A stretch of DNA of 55,115 bases from an uncultured Verrucomicrobiales bacterium (GCA_937991965.1 CALKLP010000063.1:1-55115); one strand, 5' to 3'. Shown: positions 35,174 through 44,895, numbered from the stretch's first letter. Numbers and translations: made by a program. The notes: generated from the sequence alone by a model not told the origin.

Positions 35174-35414
35174 ACAAATTACTACAATATTTACCACGGT
35201 TTTTGGCTTCACAGTAGAATAGAATTAGAGGCCTAACTCATTCATTATGTTCCTGCAAAGACGGTCAAAAAATACAATTTTTTAATTCATAGTCAAGACG
35301 TATTTATACAAATTAAGGATCAAAATAATTCATTTACTAACAAGAAGTAAAAAACAATATTAGGAAGAGGCGATTGTAGTTGCGCAGTAAAGTGAATTCA
35401 TAATTTATAGTAAG

Positions 35415-36143
35415 ATGTTGGGGTGGGAAGACTGGTGTATTCTAGTATTTACAACGCTTTTAGTAGGCGTAGGGAAGATAGGCTTTAGTGGCTTGAGTTT
35501 GGTGACCATTTCGGTTTTCGCCGCCTATTTTGGAAAGAGTTCTGTTGGAGTATTGCTGCCTTTATTAGTTATTGCGGATTTTACCGTGTATCCGGTGATG
35601 CGTAAGTATGGGACTTGGCAACAAGTATGGCCTTTAATGCCGCCAACCCTAATTGGGATTGGATGCGGTATTGTGTTGTTGCGTTTCATGCCGGAGGTAT
35701 GGGCAAAGCCAGTTATTGGGAGTTTGATTGTATTGATGTTAGGAGTAATTTTATGGAAGAGGCTCTGCCCTATGAGTAGGCTTGACCAGTCATACAAGTT
35801 TGGTGTGATTTCCGCCTTTGGAGGAGGTGTTTCTACTACGTTAGCGAATGCGGCGGGCCCAGTCATGAATATCTATCTGCTAACCCGTGGATTTCATAAA
35901 ATGGAACTGGTTGGTATTGCTGGGAGGTTCTTTTTACTTACTAATTTAATAAAATTGCCTTTATTGGGAGGGATTTCGCTTATTACCGCAGATTCATTGC
36001 TCATTAATTTGAAGCTAGCGCCCATTGTTGTCTTAGGTGTTTTTCTAGGGAAGTGGCTCCTGAAGCGGGTTCCACAAAAGGTATTTTCTTATTTAATTAT
36101 CGTTTTTGCGATCATTGCAGCGGTGAATCTACTTTGCTTTTAA
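35415..36143 (+). CDS. Sulfite exporter TauE/SafE family protein
   Basis: A 242-residue multi-helix membrane protein with about 7-8 hydrophobic helices and the family pattern GVGKIGFSGLSLVTISVFA near the start and FGGGVSTTLANAAGPVMNIYL in the middle. Family members move sulfur compounds or other organic anions across the inner membrane; the substrate here is unknown. Preceded by about 245 bases of AT-rich sequence, in which I see only the hairpin noted next to the Xer-type gene. Confidence 0.82.
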   Translation: MLGWEDWCILVFTTLLVGVGKIGFSGLSLVTISVFAAYFGKSSVGVLLPLLVIADFTVYPVMRKYGTWQQVWPLMPPTLIGIGCGIVLLRFMPEVWAKPVIGSLIVLMLGVILWKRLCPMSRLDQSYKFGVISAFGGGVSTTLANAAGPVMNIYLLTRGFHKMELVGIAGRFFLLTNLIKLPLLGGISLITADSLLINLKLAPIVVLGVFLGKWLLKRVPQKVFSYLIIVFAIIAAVNLLCF

Positions 36144-36203
36144 GGGCGTGATGGAAAATAGGCTTGCTCTGCGGATTCATCTTTAGTTAGGCTGAACTTT
36201 ATT

Positions 36204-36803
36204 ATGGCAAAATCAGCTATTCTATTTATTGGCGCACCAGGTGCAGGAAAGGGGACTCAAGGCGAGACGATTGGGAACCTTCCTGGGTTTTTCCATTGTG
36301 CAAGTGGAGATATTTTTCGGGCGCTAGATAAGGATTCTGCCTTGGCTAAAAGTGTCGCGGAATACTCTAGTGCAGGTAACTTGGTGCCCGATGAAATCAC
36401 GATGGAAATCGTTAAGACTCAGCTTGATGCTTGGGTGGAAGATGGGAGCTATAATCCTAGTAAAGAAACGCTGATTTTGGATGGAATTCCGCGCACCGTG
36501 AATCAAGCGCTTTTGATCGAGCAATTCGTAGAAATTAAGCAGGTCATTCATCTCTCGTGCCCAGATCGTGATGCGCTAATTGAGAGAATGAAGGCGAGAG
36601 CTCTTGCTTTAGGTCGAGAGGATGATGCAAAAGAAGAGGTCATTCGGAATCGTTTTGCGGTATATACGGAGGAAACAAAGCCTATTCTTGATCACTTTGG
36701 GGCGAATAAGATCACTACGATAGATGCGCAACGGCATCCGATTCAAGTGCTAAAGGAAATCTCAGAGACAATTACTGCTCTGGGGCTTTACCAGGCACTC
36801 TAA
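36204..36803 (+). CDS. adk: Adenylate kinase
   Basis: A 199-residue nucleoside-monophosphate kinase. The P-loop is GAPGAGKGTQG at residues 10-20, the AMP-binding region SGDIFRAL, and the LID-flanking region RARALALGREDDAKEEVIRNRF; the DGIPRT motif (D-G-x-P-R) is intact. It has the short LID form without zinc Cys. It makes ADP from AMP and ATP. The neighbour fmt follows by 9 bases, so both are co-transcribed. Confidence 0.9.
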   Translation: MAKSAILFIGAPGAGKGTQGETIGNLPGFFHCASGDIFRALDKDSALAKSVAEYSSAGNLVPDEITMEIVKTQLDAWVEDGSYNPSKETLILDGIPRTVNQALLIEQFVEIKQVIHLSCPDRDALIERMKARALALGREDDAKEEVIRNRFAVYTEETKPILDHFGANKITTIDAQRHPIQVLKEISETITALGLYQAL

Positions 36804-36812
36804 TCTACGTTT

Positions 36813-37745
36813 ATGGTATCAGCCAGGCTTCTTTTTATGGGTACGGGGGACATCACGCTCCCTGCTTTTCTTAGTTTACTAGAGAGCGATTATGAAATTG
36901 TTGGGCTCGTGACTCAGCCTGATAAGCCCGTGGGCCGGAAACAAGTTTTGACTCCCCCTAGGATTAAGGAGATTGCATTAGAGAGTGAGATTCCCGTGTG
37001 GCAGCCGGAAAAAGCACGTGACAAAGGCTTTCTTGCGGAGATGGAAGCATTGGAGCCCGATGTCATTATTGTGATGGCCTATGGTCAAATTTTGACACAG
37101 CGGCTTATAGATATTCCGAAAATAGCGATTATTAATGTGCATGCCTCATTGTTACCGCTTTATCGGGGTGCGTCATGCATTCAAGGCCCGATTGCCGACG
37201 GGCATGAAGCTACTGGGGTGACGATTATGCATGTTGTTAGGGAGTTAGATGCGGGTGATATCATTCTGCAGCAGGAAACACCCATTTCAGTGGATGATAC
37301 GGGCGGGAGTGTTCATGACCGTCTAGCAGAGATGACTCCAGCGACCTTGCTAGATGCGTTAGAACTCCTTGTAACTGAAAAGGCGACTCGGACACCTCAA
37401 GTTGAAGAGAAATCGACTTACGCGCCAAAGCTTCTGCGTGACCACGGAAAGCTAGATTTTACACGGTCAGCGGTCGAGATTGAGCGCCTGATCCGAGCCT
37501 ATCATCCTTGGCCCAGTACCTACACGACCTTTGTAGATAAGAAGGACAAGACACGAAGGCTAAAGGTGTTTCCTCCGACTTTAGTCCTAGCTCAGAGTGA
37601 TTTAGAGGAAGGGGCGCTATCAAGTGACGGTGAGTTTTTGCAAATTGGGTGCGGCGAGAGCAGTGCCATTAGTCTCACGGTAGTGCAACCTGAAGGATCC
37701 AAGATGATGTCTGCCGCAGATTTTTTAAAAGGGAATCCGTTTTAA
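36813..37745 (+). CDS. fmt: Methionyl-tRNA formyltransferase
   Basis: A 310-residue enzyme. The formyl-transfer active site is INVHASLLPLYRGASCIQGPI (motif N-x-H-x-S-L-L-P, with ring-binding loop), and the folate loop region DVIIVMAYGQILTQ is intact. It formylates Met-tRNAi with 10-formyl-tetrahydrofolate to start bacterial translation. The C-terminal OB-like domain is present (about 220-310). Follows adk by 9 bases; convergent with tyrS. Confidence 0.95.
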   Translation: MVSARLLFMGTGDITLPAFLSLLESDYEIVGLVTQPDKPVGRKQVLTPPRIKEIALESEIPVWQPEKARDKGFLAEMEALEPDVIIVMAYGQILTQRLIDIPKIAIINVHASLLPLYRGASCIQGPIADGHEATGVTIMHVVRELDAGDIILQQETPISVDDTGGSVHDRLAEMTPATLLDALELLVTEKATRTPQVEEKSTYAPKLLRDHGKLDFTRSAVEIERLIRAYHPWPSTYTTFVDKKDKTRRLKVFPPTLVLAQSDLEEGALSSDGEFLQIGCGESSAISLTVVQPEGSKMMSAADFLKGNPF

Positions 37746-37758
37746 ATATTAACGAGCT

Positions 37759-38931
37759 CTAGATAAACTTCACGGTATGCTTTTTAGACAGACGAAGGAC
37801 ATCACCAGCTTTAATTTCTAAAGTCACTTGAGGGTCAGTCATTTTTTCTCCATTTAGCTGCACTGCACCAGGGGATATGTGCTGCTTACGCAGTTCACCG
37901 TTTGACTTATTGAGATCAAAGGCTTTTGCGTAAACGGTTGACGCTATGGTAAGAAGATTCATTCCAGACTCGATTTCGTCAGCAGAGCATTCTACCGCAC
38001 CTGCTTCGGTGTTACGGTTAGAGAAGCGCTCTTCCCACGTTTGACGGGCAGCCGTTGCTTCTTCTTCGGTGTGGAAACGAGCCGTGAGTCGTCTAGCGAG
38101 CTCCTTTTTAGCTTCCATCGGATGCATTTCTTCTTGGCGCGTCTCTCCGAGGAGTAGGAGGTAGTAGCGATCCATGAGTTCATCGGAAACACTCATGAGT
38201 TTACCGAACATGTCGTTTGGCTCATCATTGACTCCGATGTAGTTGTTAAGTGACTTAGACATCTTTTTGATACCGTCGAGCCCTTCTAAGATAGGAACTA
38301 ACATCACGACCTGTTGCTCCATTCCTTCTTGCTTTTGGAGATCGCGTCCCACGAGATTATTGAAGCGTTGGTCAGTGCCTCCTAGCTCTACATCGGCCTT
38401 GACCATGACCGAGTCCCAGCCTTGCATAATGGGGTATTGGAGCTCATGAAGACGAACTTCCTTACCATCATCTACACGGGTTTTAAAGTCTTCACGTTGC
38501 AGCATTTGTTGCATGGTGGCGCGGGTGTTTAGTGTGAGAACCTCAGCGTAGGTCATTGTGTTAAACCAAGTGCCGTTGTAAACAACTTCAGTCTTATCTT
38601 TATCGAGAATTTTAAAAGCTTGCTGCTTGTATGTCTCTGCATTTGCGAGGACTTCCTCTCTCGTTAATGGTGGGCGGGTAGAGGACTTACCGGTTGGGTC
38701 TCCGATCATGGCGGTGAAATCACCGATGATGAGAACCGCTTGGTGTCCGAGATCCTGGAACTGACGCAGCTTCTGCATAGCGACCGTGTGACCAAAGTGA
38801 ATGTCAGGAGCGGTCGGGTCTACACCCAATTTCACACGGAGGGGGCGGCCTAATTTTAGTTTTTCTTCTAAATCCTTCCGTGAAATACAGGTATCTGTTC
38901 CCGCGATGAGTGTCTCCAAAGTCTCTTCCAT
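37759..38931 (-). CDS. tyrS: Tyrosyl-tRNA synthetase
   Basis: A class Ic synthetase of about 390 residues. The ATP site motif HIGH appears as PDIHFGHT and KMSKS is at KKMSKSLNN; the tyrosine-binding region and the C-terminal S4 RNA-binding domain (about 330-390, KQHISPGAVQLNGEK) follow. ATG 38931 (MEETLETLIAG) fits family starts best, since the TTG at 38967 adds 12 atypical residues. The H-x-G-H variant with the loop fits the TyrZ-like group. Convergent with fmt, with 13 bases between the stops. Confidence 0.93.
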   Translation of the reverse strand: MEETLETLIAGTDTCISRKDLEEKLKLGRPLRVKLGVDPTAPDIHFGHTVAMQKLRQFQDLGHQAVLIIGDFTAMIGDPTGKSSTRPPLTREEVLANAETYKQQAFKILDKDKTEVVYNGTWFNTMTYAEVLTLNTRATMQQMLQREDFKTRVDDGKEVRLHELQYPIMQGWDSVMVKADVELGGTDQRFNNLVGRDLQKQEGMEQQVVMLVPILEGLDGIKKMSKSLNNYIGVNDEPNDMFGKLMSVSDELMDRYYLLLLGETRQEEMHPMEAKKELARRLTARFHTEEEATAARQTWEERFSNRNTEAGAVECSADEIESGMNLLTIASTVYAKAFDLNKSNGELRKQHISPGAVQLNGEKMTDPQVTLEIKAGDVLRLSKKHTVKFI

Positions 38932-38991
38932 GTCACTCTCATAGTCAGCATTGCAGAAATACGACAAGCTTAGAAAAAGAAAAAGGGGGGG

Positions 38992-39174
38992 TTAACGAGG
39001 GAGCAGTGCCTTTGTGCGCTTAGGAGAGCGACAAAAGTAAGCTTTTTTTCGCAGCTTTTTATGCTGTTTACGCCATGAGTGCCTAGTTGTCTTCTGCCGA
39101 GGGGCGGCCTCCTCGACAAATTCAACTTCAGCCTTTGAAAGGATTAAACCTGCAATAAATCCATTTCGATCCAT
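38992..39174 (-). CDS. Possible small basic protein
   Basis: A 60-residue frame beginning MDRNGFIAGLILSKAEVEF and ending with an Arg/Lys-rich tail (RKQHKKLRKKAYFC). There is no clear ribosome site before the ATG and no known family. The basic tail could bind nucleic acid. It may be real, but could be a chance frame between tyrS and the kinase gene. Confidence 0.3.
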   Translation of the reverse strand: MDRNGFIAGLILSKAEVEFVEEAAPRQKTTRHSWRKQHKKLRKKAYFCRSPKRTKALLPR

Positions 39175-39276
39175 AGAGTCAAAATAGCATTCTGAATGCC
39201 AAGATGAATTTTACGTATGAATTTGTTAAACTTATGAAAACTTATGAAAATTGACAATAATTCTCCGCAACATTTA

Positions 39277-41781
39277 TTATTCTGACTTGGAGAGGACAAT
39301 GCGGAAACCCGTCTCGTTGTTTTTTGATTTTGGGAGAATGACGTTTCTGAACTTCAGGTAAATATTTTCCTTTTGGTAGCTTAGCCAGCTTGCGCCTCGA
39401 GTTACGCCATAATTTCCTACCCCAAAGTCATCAGAGACCCACTCATAAACATTGCCAGAGATGTCATAAAGCCCGTAATTATTTGCCGAGTATGTAGCTA
39501 CAGGTGAGGTGAATTGATGGGAATCAGAGTAGTCAGGAATGCTTCGGTTAGCAGTCTTGGAGTCTCGTGAGTTTGCGGCATCAGAAAAGTTTCCGCCATT
39601 TTCTTTCGGTGGCCAATCCGTTCCCCATGAGAAGGTTCTATTATCACTTACATCTCGTTCAAAAGGGGTTGAGCCAGTCTCAGGCTCTAATCCCGCGATA
39701 AGGCTCCACTCAGCATCTGTGGGCAGTCGATAGGAAAAGCTACGGCCAATACGGCGTTCTTTACGTTCTTTATTGGTGAGCCATAGGCAGAAATCTACGG
39801 CGTCTTTACGGTTTACGAAAATTATCGGGTGTGTTTTACCAGTAGGAAATGCCGGCTTTGGCGGAATGGCTCTGTCCGTTGAGGTGCAAAAAATATTGTA
39901 GTCTTTGGACGTCGTTTCATGAGCTGCAGCCATCAGGCTTTCACTGATAGGTTTCAGAGCCATGCCCAGGGAATTCTCCCAATCTTTACCAAAAACGACA
40001 GAGTTGTTTGCTTTCAGCTCTAATGTGAGTTGTTTGCTTTCAAGTTTTGTGAACTCTATTTTTTTAGAATATGTTTTGAAGCCTTCGGGCTCGATCGTAA
40101 TGGTTCTCTGGCCTGGGAGAACCCTGTCGATAATTAGGTTCCCATTTTCTTGGGTGAATTCTCTCTTTTTCCCATCTATGTAGAGAATGATATCCACTTC
40201 CTCAGAGGACGTTAATGTTAGAGTTGCAAAGGGAATGCGGGTCACGAGGCACTTGAAAGGAGCGAGTTTCAGCTTCTTGGCCCTGCTCGGTATATTGGTC
40301 AGCTTGACTTCTGGATCGAATGCAGGGGTTATCTGAAAATCATTGGTAAGATAGCCGTCAGTGATGGATTTTTGAGTGAGCCACTTACAATATTTGTGGG
40401 CAGACGCTTGATCCATCAGTGCTACTCCTCGTTTGATCTTTCCATCTTGTATTTTAGCGATTTCTAAAGGGATTTTAGACTCAGATTTGTTTCGCATAAA
40501 TTTTCCAACAGCCCAGGCTAATGTTGGAAAGAAAGTGATATGCCCCCGATCATCGGGTATGTAGACCATGCCAGTTGCATCAGACCAATTCTTGCCGGTT
40601 TGAGGAGGGGCGTATACAGGGAGAGTCGCTTCTAGGAGGACTCCTGGGGCTTTTACGAAACAATCTTCGCGAATGGTGGCATGTCCTTGGAGTCGGAACT
40701 CATATTGGTGCTGGGTTCCTGCTTCGAGTTCACGGCCTGCGAGGGGAGTTGTTCCTAAGAATTCACCTTCAGCAGTCCAAACTTCGGCTCCGACTGGAGA
40801 GGAAGTGATTTTGACGGGGACGAATACTGCTTCCTTGCTTGGTAAATTATTGAAATTCCATAATGCGAAAAATGTCGCAGTAATCCCTAAGAGGCAACCA
40901 AGTATTAGAGCGCCCTTTTTCCAGGAGCGCTTTTTACGATAACGCTTCCCTTCTTCGATAGTTTCTAAAGCCCTTACTAAAGGTTCTGCATGCTTGAGTG
41001 GGCGTGCAGATTCACGTGGGTCGCAGACGTCACAGATGATCGAGTTTAGTGCTCGCCATCGTTTTGCTTTTTCGGGTTTGAAGGGGCATTCTGGCAGTTG
41101 AGGAAAGTCCATGCGGTCTTTGCCCGTCGCCATTTCATACAGAATTTTCCCTAGGGCATAAATGTCCGCTTTCCTAGATCCTGAGCCCTCTGGAGGGACA
41201 AAGCCTTGAGTCCCAACAAAGGTTTGCCTTCCTGGGGTAGCGACTAAGCCTACATCGGCAAGCTTTGGGAGGCCGGTATGATAAACAATATTCGCGGGTT
41301 TAATGTCGCGGTGCGCTAACCCTTTTTCATGTAGAAAAGCGAGAGCCTTTGCGGTCTCTTTTCCTACCATGATGCAGGTATCTACATCGATTGGTTGCTT
41401 ATCAGCAGCAAGGAGGTCAGATCGGAGGGTTCTCGGAATGTATTCAACCGGGTGAAAGTTCTGCCCATTGTCGAGGTCGTCAGCCAGCTCCATGACATAG
41501 TAATAAAATTGCTCCTTCCTGTTATTTGCAGAGCGCCCTACGTGAAGGATAGGGATGAGGCCGGTATGGTTACGCGAGATCGGCTCGTAGTTTTTAATGC
41601 CCTCAAACTCCCGCTCGAAGTCTACATCATTATCAAAATCTGCGCGCCAGATTACCTTGATGGCTCGCATGACGCCGGTAACCGTACGCGCCATCCAGAC
41701 ATCTCCATAAGCACCGCCGCCAATCTTACGAAGCACCTCATGATCGGGAATTGCAGGAGCATTACGAATTTTCTCTCTCAT
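39277..41781 (-). CDS. Ser/Thr kinase with PEGA and degenerate SUMF1 (FGE-like) domains
   Basis: About 834 residues from ATG 41781 (GAGG 5 bases before). The kinase domain (about 15-265) has GGGAYGDVW, MRAIKVIWR (catalytic Lys), HRDIKPANIV and ADVGLV in place of DFG. One membrane helix (about 290-312) and a PEGA-like region (SSPVGAEVW) follow. Next come a degenerate SUMF1-like segment (SAHKYCKWLTQ), a second PEGA-like region and a full C-terminal SUMF1-like domain (GNVYEWVSDDFG). That domain lacks the Cys pair of formylglycine enzymes, so it is probably a ligand-binding module. It overlaps the sigma gene by 20 bases. Confidence 0.85.
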   Translation of the reverse strand: MREKIRNAPAIPDHEVLRKIGGGAYGDVWMARTVTGVMRAIKVIWRADFDNDVDFEREFEGIKNYEPISRNHTGLIPILHVGRSANNRKEQFYYYVMELADDLDNGQNFHPVEYIPRTLRSDLLAADKQPIDVDTCIMVGKETAKALAFLHEKGLAHRDIKPANIVYHTGLPKLADVGLVATPGRQTFVGTQGFVPPEGSGSRKADIYALGKILYEMATGKDRMDFPQLPECPFKPEKAKRWRALNSIICDVCDPRESARPLKHAEPLVRALETIEEGKRYRKKRSWKKGALILGCLLGITATFFALWNFNNLPSKEAVFVPVKITSSPVGAEVWTAEGEFLGTTPLAGRELEAGTQHQYEFRLQGHATIREDCFVKAPGVLLEATLPVYAPPQTGKNWSDATGMVYIPDDRGHITFFPTLAWAVGKFMRNKSESKIPLEIAKIQDGKIKRGVALMDQASAHKYCKWLTQKSITDGYLTNDFQITPAFDPEVKLTNIPSRAKKLKLAPFKCLVTRIPFATLTLTSSEEVDIILYIDGKKREFTQENGNLIIDRVLPGQRTITIEPEGFKTYSKKIEFTKLESKQLTLELKANNSVVFGKDWENSLGMALKPISESLMAAAHETTSKDYNIFCTSTDRAIPPKPAFPTGKTHPIIFVNRKDAVDFCLWLTNKERKERRIGRSFSYRLPTDAEWSLIAGLEPETGSTPFERDVSDNRTFSWGTDWPPKENGGNFSDAANSRDSKTANRSIPDYSDSHQFTSPVATYSANNYGLYDISGNVYEWVSDDFGVGNYGVTRGASWLSYQKENIYLKFRNVILPKSKNNETGFRIVLSKSE

Positions 41782-42445
41782 GGGCCTCGAGTGCTTTGAG
41801 TTCTCGTTTGAAGATCGCCCCAACGCGGTTCTTGGATAGGTAGACTTGTGCGAGCGAGACATCTAACTCTGTCTGAACTTTCTTAGCCTTCCATTCTTGG
41901 ATGACGTAGCAGTGAAAGATTTGGAACTGTTTTGGTGAAACTTGATTTTTTACTTTCTCCAGTGCGGCGGTCATCAAGTTCTTTTTCCATTCCGTATCCC
42001 ACATGCGTTCTAGAATCTGTTCTTTGGGATCACTGATACGGTCGATTTTTGCAGTCATTCGATCATCTTCAAATTCATAGGTGTTTGACGCCGTATCCTT
42101 TTTTCGTTTTCGGAACTGATCGTTGATTCGCCAGCGCGTCATGTTCATGAGCCATGATTTGAACGAACCTTTTTCTGGGTCATAGAGGTTTTTTTGGCTC
42201 TGCTTCGCGATCCCCAGAATCGTCTCCTGCACGACATCAAAGGCTTCCTCCGAGCGCAGACCAGACTTCAATCCCACAGAGTAAATCAGCTTCCAATAGG
42301 TTCGGTAAAATTCATCCCATGTCTGTTGGTCTTCCCAGTTACCAAGTCGCGCGATTAAACTCTTACGTGTCGCAGCAAACCCTGATGCTAAAACCTGATC
42401 CTCTTCAGAGGTTTCGGTTCTTGGGGTATCGGAGGCATCTGGCAT
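41762..42445 (-). CDS. ECF-type RNA polymerase sigma factor
   Basis: A 227-residue sigma-70 family protein. Region 2 has EAFDVVQETILGIAKQ and SWLMNMTRWRINDQFRKR; region 4 has PKQFQIFHCYVIQEWKAKKVQTEL. No N-terminal region 1 domain. It should direct RNA polymerase to a small set of stress or envelope genes. The kinase gene begins inside its 3' end (20-base overlap), so the two are co-translated. Sigma factors paired with Ser/Thr kinases can be controlled by phosphorylation, and that is the obvious hypothesis here. Confidence 0.88.
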   Translation of the reverse strand: MPDASDTPRTETSEEDQVLASGFAATRKSLIARLGNWEDQQTWDEFYRTYWKLIYSVGLKSGLRSEEAFDVVQETILGIAKQSQKNLYDPEKGSFKSWLMNMTRWRINDQFRKRKKDTASNTYEFEDDRMTAKIDRISDPKEQILERMWDTEWKKNLMTAALEKVKNQVSPKQFQIFHCYVIQEWKAKKVQTELDVSLAQVYLSKNRVGAIFKRELKALEAHERENS

Positions 42446-42559
42446 ATAAATCAGGTTGTTAAAATTTGGGTGTTAAAGTGATCATAAAGCGTAATGCCTT
42501 GATAATCCTATAAAAAACGCATGTTTTTTAGAAGTAAGGAATGACATGCTGCCGCGAGC

Positions 42560-43360
42560 TTAGGCATCGTGTGCTTCACTCAGCATCATCGCGAGAACCA
42601 TAGCGCGGGCTGTATTGTCACCGCCTGCAAGGGCATTTTTGCTGAGGCATGTAGCGAGCGATCCTGCATGATGGAGCGCGAAGTAGAGCGTGAGTGGAAA
42701 GGCGGCATCGAGACTACAGGCCTGTCCAAAGTCCTGCGCTACCTGTCGGAAGTCCGTGGGGTCCGCTGCTTTAGCCTGTGTGAGGGCGGACGCAGCGTTT
42801 AAGTGAGGGTATCGTTCCGTCGCAGCCTCTGTGGAAAGCGCACCCTCGATGGTGGCGCCTTCACTAACACGGCAGATCACACGCACAAAAAACTCCACCA
42901 CTTCTGGAATCAAATCCCCACCATGGGTGAGTGCGGCCTGGGACTGAGCTTGTGCCGCGGCTTCTTCTACCTCTAGCTTCAGGTCGAGAATTGGAGCGAT
43001 GCGGGAAACGACAGAAAACTCGTTGGAACCCGATGGATTCTGCGCTTTTGTAGCTAACGTAGCTTTAGTGGCGCCGTCGACATAACCATCGTAGTTTCCC
43101 ATCGCAGCGAGCCAAGTATTTCGCCAGTGATCTGGATCATAACTCCCTTGCTCCGTGATAGACTGAGAGAGTAAAACCAACTGATCTCCAATATGGGTGT
43201 GTTGCCCCGCCTTACGGTTCGGGTGATAAGGGCTCAGCGGATCTGTGGCAGTGAGCACTCCATCTGGAAAAGTAGCAGCTAGTTCGGCTTGGTCATAAAT
43301 CCAATGTGACCCTAGGGATAACTTATCGGCAGCTAAGGCGGCTGCAGTAAAACGTTTCAT
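42560..43360 (-). CDS. ADP-ribosylglycohydrolase-family protein
   Basis: A 266-residue helical protein. The opening AAALAADKLSLGSHWIYDQAEL and the acidic HIGDQLVLL region match the ADP-ribosylglycohydrolase/J1-crystallin-like branch. A second D-rich stretch (GGDNTARAMVLAMML) at the C-terminus matches the family metal-binding motif. Family members remove ADP-ribose from proteins or small molecules using magnesium. Whether this branch is catalytic is not settled. Alone, with the sigma factor gene upstream of its stop by about 115 bases. Confidence 0.8.
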   Translation of the reverse strand: MKRFTAAALAADKLSLGSHWIYDQAELAATFPDGVLTATDPLSPYHPNRKAGQHTHIGDQLVLLSQSITEQGSYDPDHWRNTWLAAMGNYDGYVDGATKATLATKAQNPSGSNEFSVVSRIAPILDLKLEVEEAAAQAQSQAALTHGGDLIPEVVEFFVRVICRVSEGATIEGALSTEAATERYPHLNAASALTQAKAADPTDFRQVAQDFGQACSLDAAFPLTLYFALHHAGSLATCLSKNALAGGDNTARAMVLAMMLSEAHDA

Positions 43361-43514
43361 GCAGACAGCCTCATAAAACTATGCCGAATGATCAAGTCTT
43401 GATGTAATCGATTTCCCCTCTTTGAAGCTCCTTAGTCCCAGTGCGAGTCGACAAGGCTGAGTTAGCCCCAGAAATTCTACTGACAAAACACTACCGGCCT
43501 AGTATGAATCGTAC

Positions 43515-43937
43515 ATGGATCTTCCGGTTTCAACCTACGCCTTATTGTTTCCCGCAGTAAGCTTACTCTTTCTCTCCTACACCAATAGATTCCTCCACCT
43601 ATCTTCGCTCATTAGAAAGCTGCATAACGACTGGGTCGGAAACCATGACAATCTGCTGCTTAAGCAAATCGCGAATTTACGAAAACGCCTTATCCTCATT
43701 CGGTGGATGCAGTTTTTAGGCGCATTATCCTTATTTTCCTCCGTGCTGGGAATGCTCCTGCGCGTCTTTGGGATAGAGATTGTATCCGCTTACCTTCTAA
43801 TTTCCGCGCTTATTATGATGTGCTTATCATTGCTCCTACTTGCCAAGGAGATCTGGGTCTCAGGTGGCGCGCTCAAGATCGTGCTCAAAACGCTAGAAGA
43901 CGACCTCAAAAAAGAAGAGCGTATGAAAACGAAGTGA
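43515..43937 (+). CDS. DUF2721 membrane protein
   Basis: A 140-residue protein with three hydrophobic segments (about residues 6-25, 62-85 and 90-108). The pattern LLFPAVSLLFLSYTNRFLHL, then RLILIRWMQFL, matches DUF2721, a family of unknown function. The C-terminus is charged (LEDDLKKEERMKTK). TerC follows by about 90 bases in the same direction. Confidence 0.75.
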   Translation: MDLPVSTYALLFPAVSLLFLSYTNRFLHLSSLIRKLHNDWVGNHDNLLLKQIANLRKRLILIRWMQFLGALSLFSSVLGMLLRVFGIEIVSAYLLISALIMMCLSLLLLAKEIWVSGGALKIVLKTLEDDLKKEERMKTK

Positions 43938-44025
43938 AAAATCCGCACATATAGAACACTCCATCACATTTCTTCTTGAAAACCACTGGAGAATATTCCT
44001 CTATTATAAATAATTATCTGACATT

Positions 44026-44871
44026 ATGGCTTCACTATTGATCGACTTTCTCATGCTCCTGCTTCTGCAGGCTGTTCTCGGATTTGATAACCTTCTCTAC
44101 ATTTCGCTAGAGTCTAAGCGTGCTCCCGAGCCAAAACAAAAGTTTGTTCGGCTGATGGGGATCTCCGTTGCGGTCGGGCTCAGACTGGTCCTCCTCTTCG
44201 TGATTCTCAAGCTTGTTGCCATGCTGCAGAGCGCATTCTGGTCGGTTGATAACTCTTGGTTCCATATTGAACTAACGGGGCACGCCCTCATCACTCTCTT
44301 CGGGGGCGCCTTCATCCTCTACACCGCGACTAAGGAGATCGTGCATATGCTGACTTACGACCCGGCCCACCACGCTACCAAAAAGGCGGGTTCGGTCCCT
44401 CTAATTATCGCTTCTATCGTCATGATGAACCTGGTCTTCTCCTTTGACTCTATCCTCTCCGCGATGGCTATTGCTAACGCACCTTACCAGCTCACAGAGT
44501 CCTTCGCTCTGGACCAATTTTGGGTAATGGCGGTGTGTATCGTTATCAGTGGTATTCTCATGATCGTGCTCGCTGATGCAGTAACAGACTTCCTTAAGAA
44601 AAACCGGATGTATGAGGTCGTAGGTCTATTCATCCTCTTTATTGTGGGGATTTACCTCCTTACCGAGGGTGCCTACCTCGCAGAGATGAAGTTCTTCGGG
44701 CATAAGATCTCGAAGATGACGAAGGCTACCTTCTACTTTGTGATTGCGGTTCTCTTTATTATCGAGATCGTCCAAGGTCGCTACAAAAAAAACCTCATGA
44801 AGAAGCAAGATCTCATCGTCGATAAGGCAAAGGAAAAGGGGATCATCAAGGACGACGAGATCGTTCACTAA
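44026..44871 (+). CDS. TerC-family membrane protein
   Basis: A 281-residue protein with about seven membrane helices. Two acidic motifs typical of the family are seen: LGFDNLLYISL near the start and FSFDSILSAMAI in the middle. TerC-type proteins are linked to manganese export and metal homeostasis. The C-terminal tail is charged. A strong terminator follows, and the SPFH gene starts about 85 bases later. Confidence 0.85.
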   Translation: MASLLIDFLMLLLLQAVLGFDNLLYISLESKRAPEPKQKFVRLMGISVAVGLRLVLLFVILKLVAMLQSAFWSVDNSWFHIELTGHALITLFGGAFILYTATKEIVHMLTYDPAHHATKKAGSVPLIIASIVMMNLVFSFDSILSAMAIANAPYQLTESFALDQFWVMAVCIVISGILMIVLADAVTDFLKKNRMYEVVGLFILFIVGIYLLTEGAYLAEMKFFGHKISKMTKATFYFVIAVLFIIEIVQGRYKKNLMKKQDLIVDKAKEKGIIKDDEIVH

Positions 44872-44895
44872 AATTACCGCTTACCACTTGATTAC

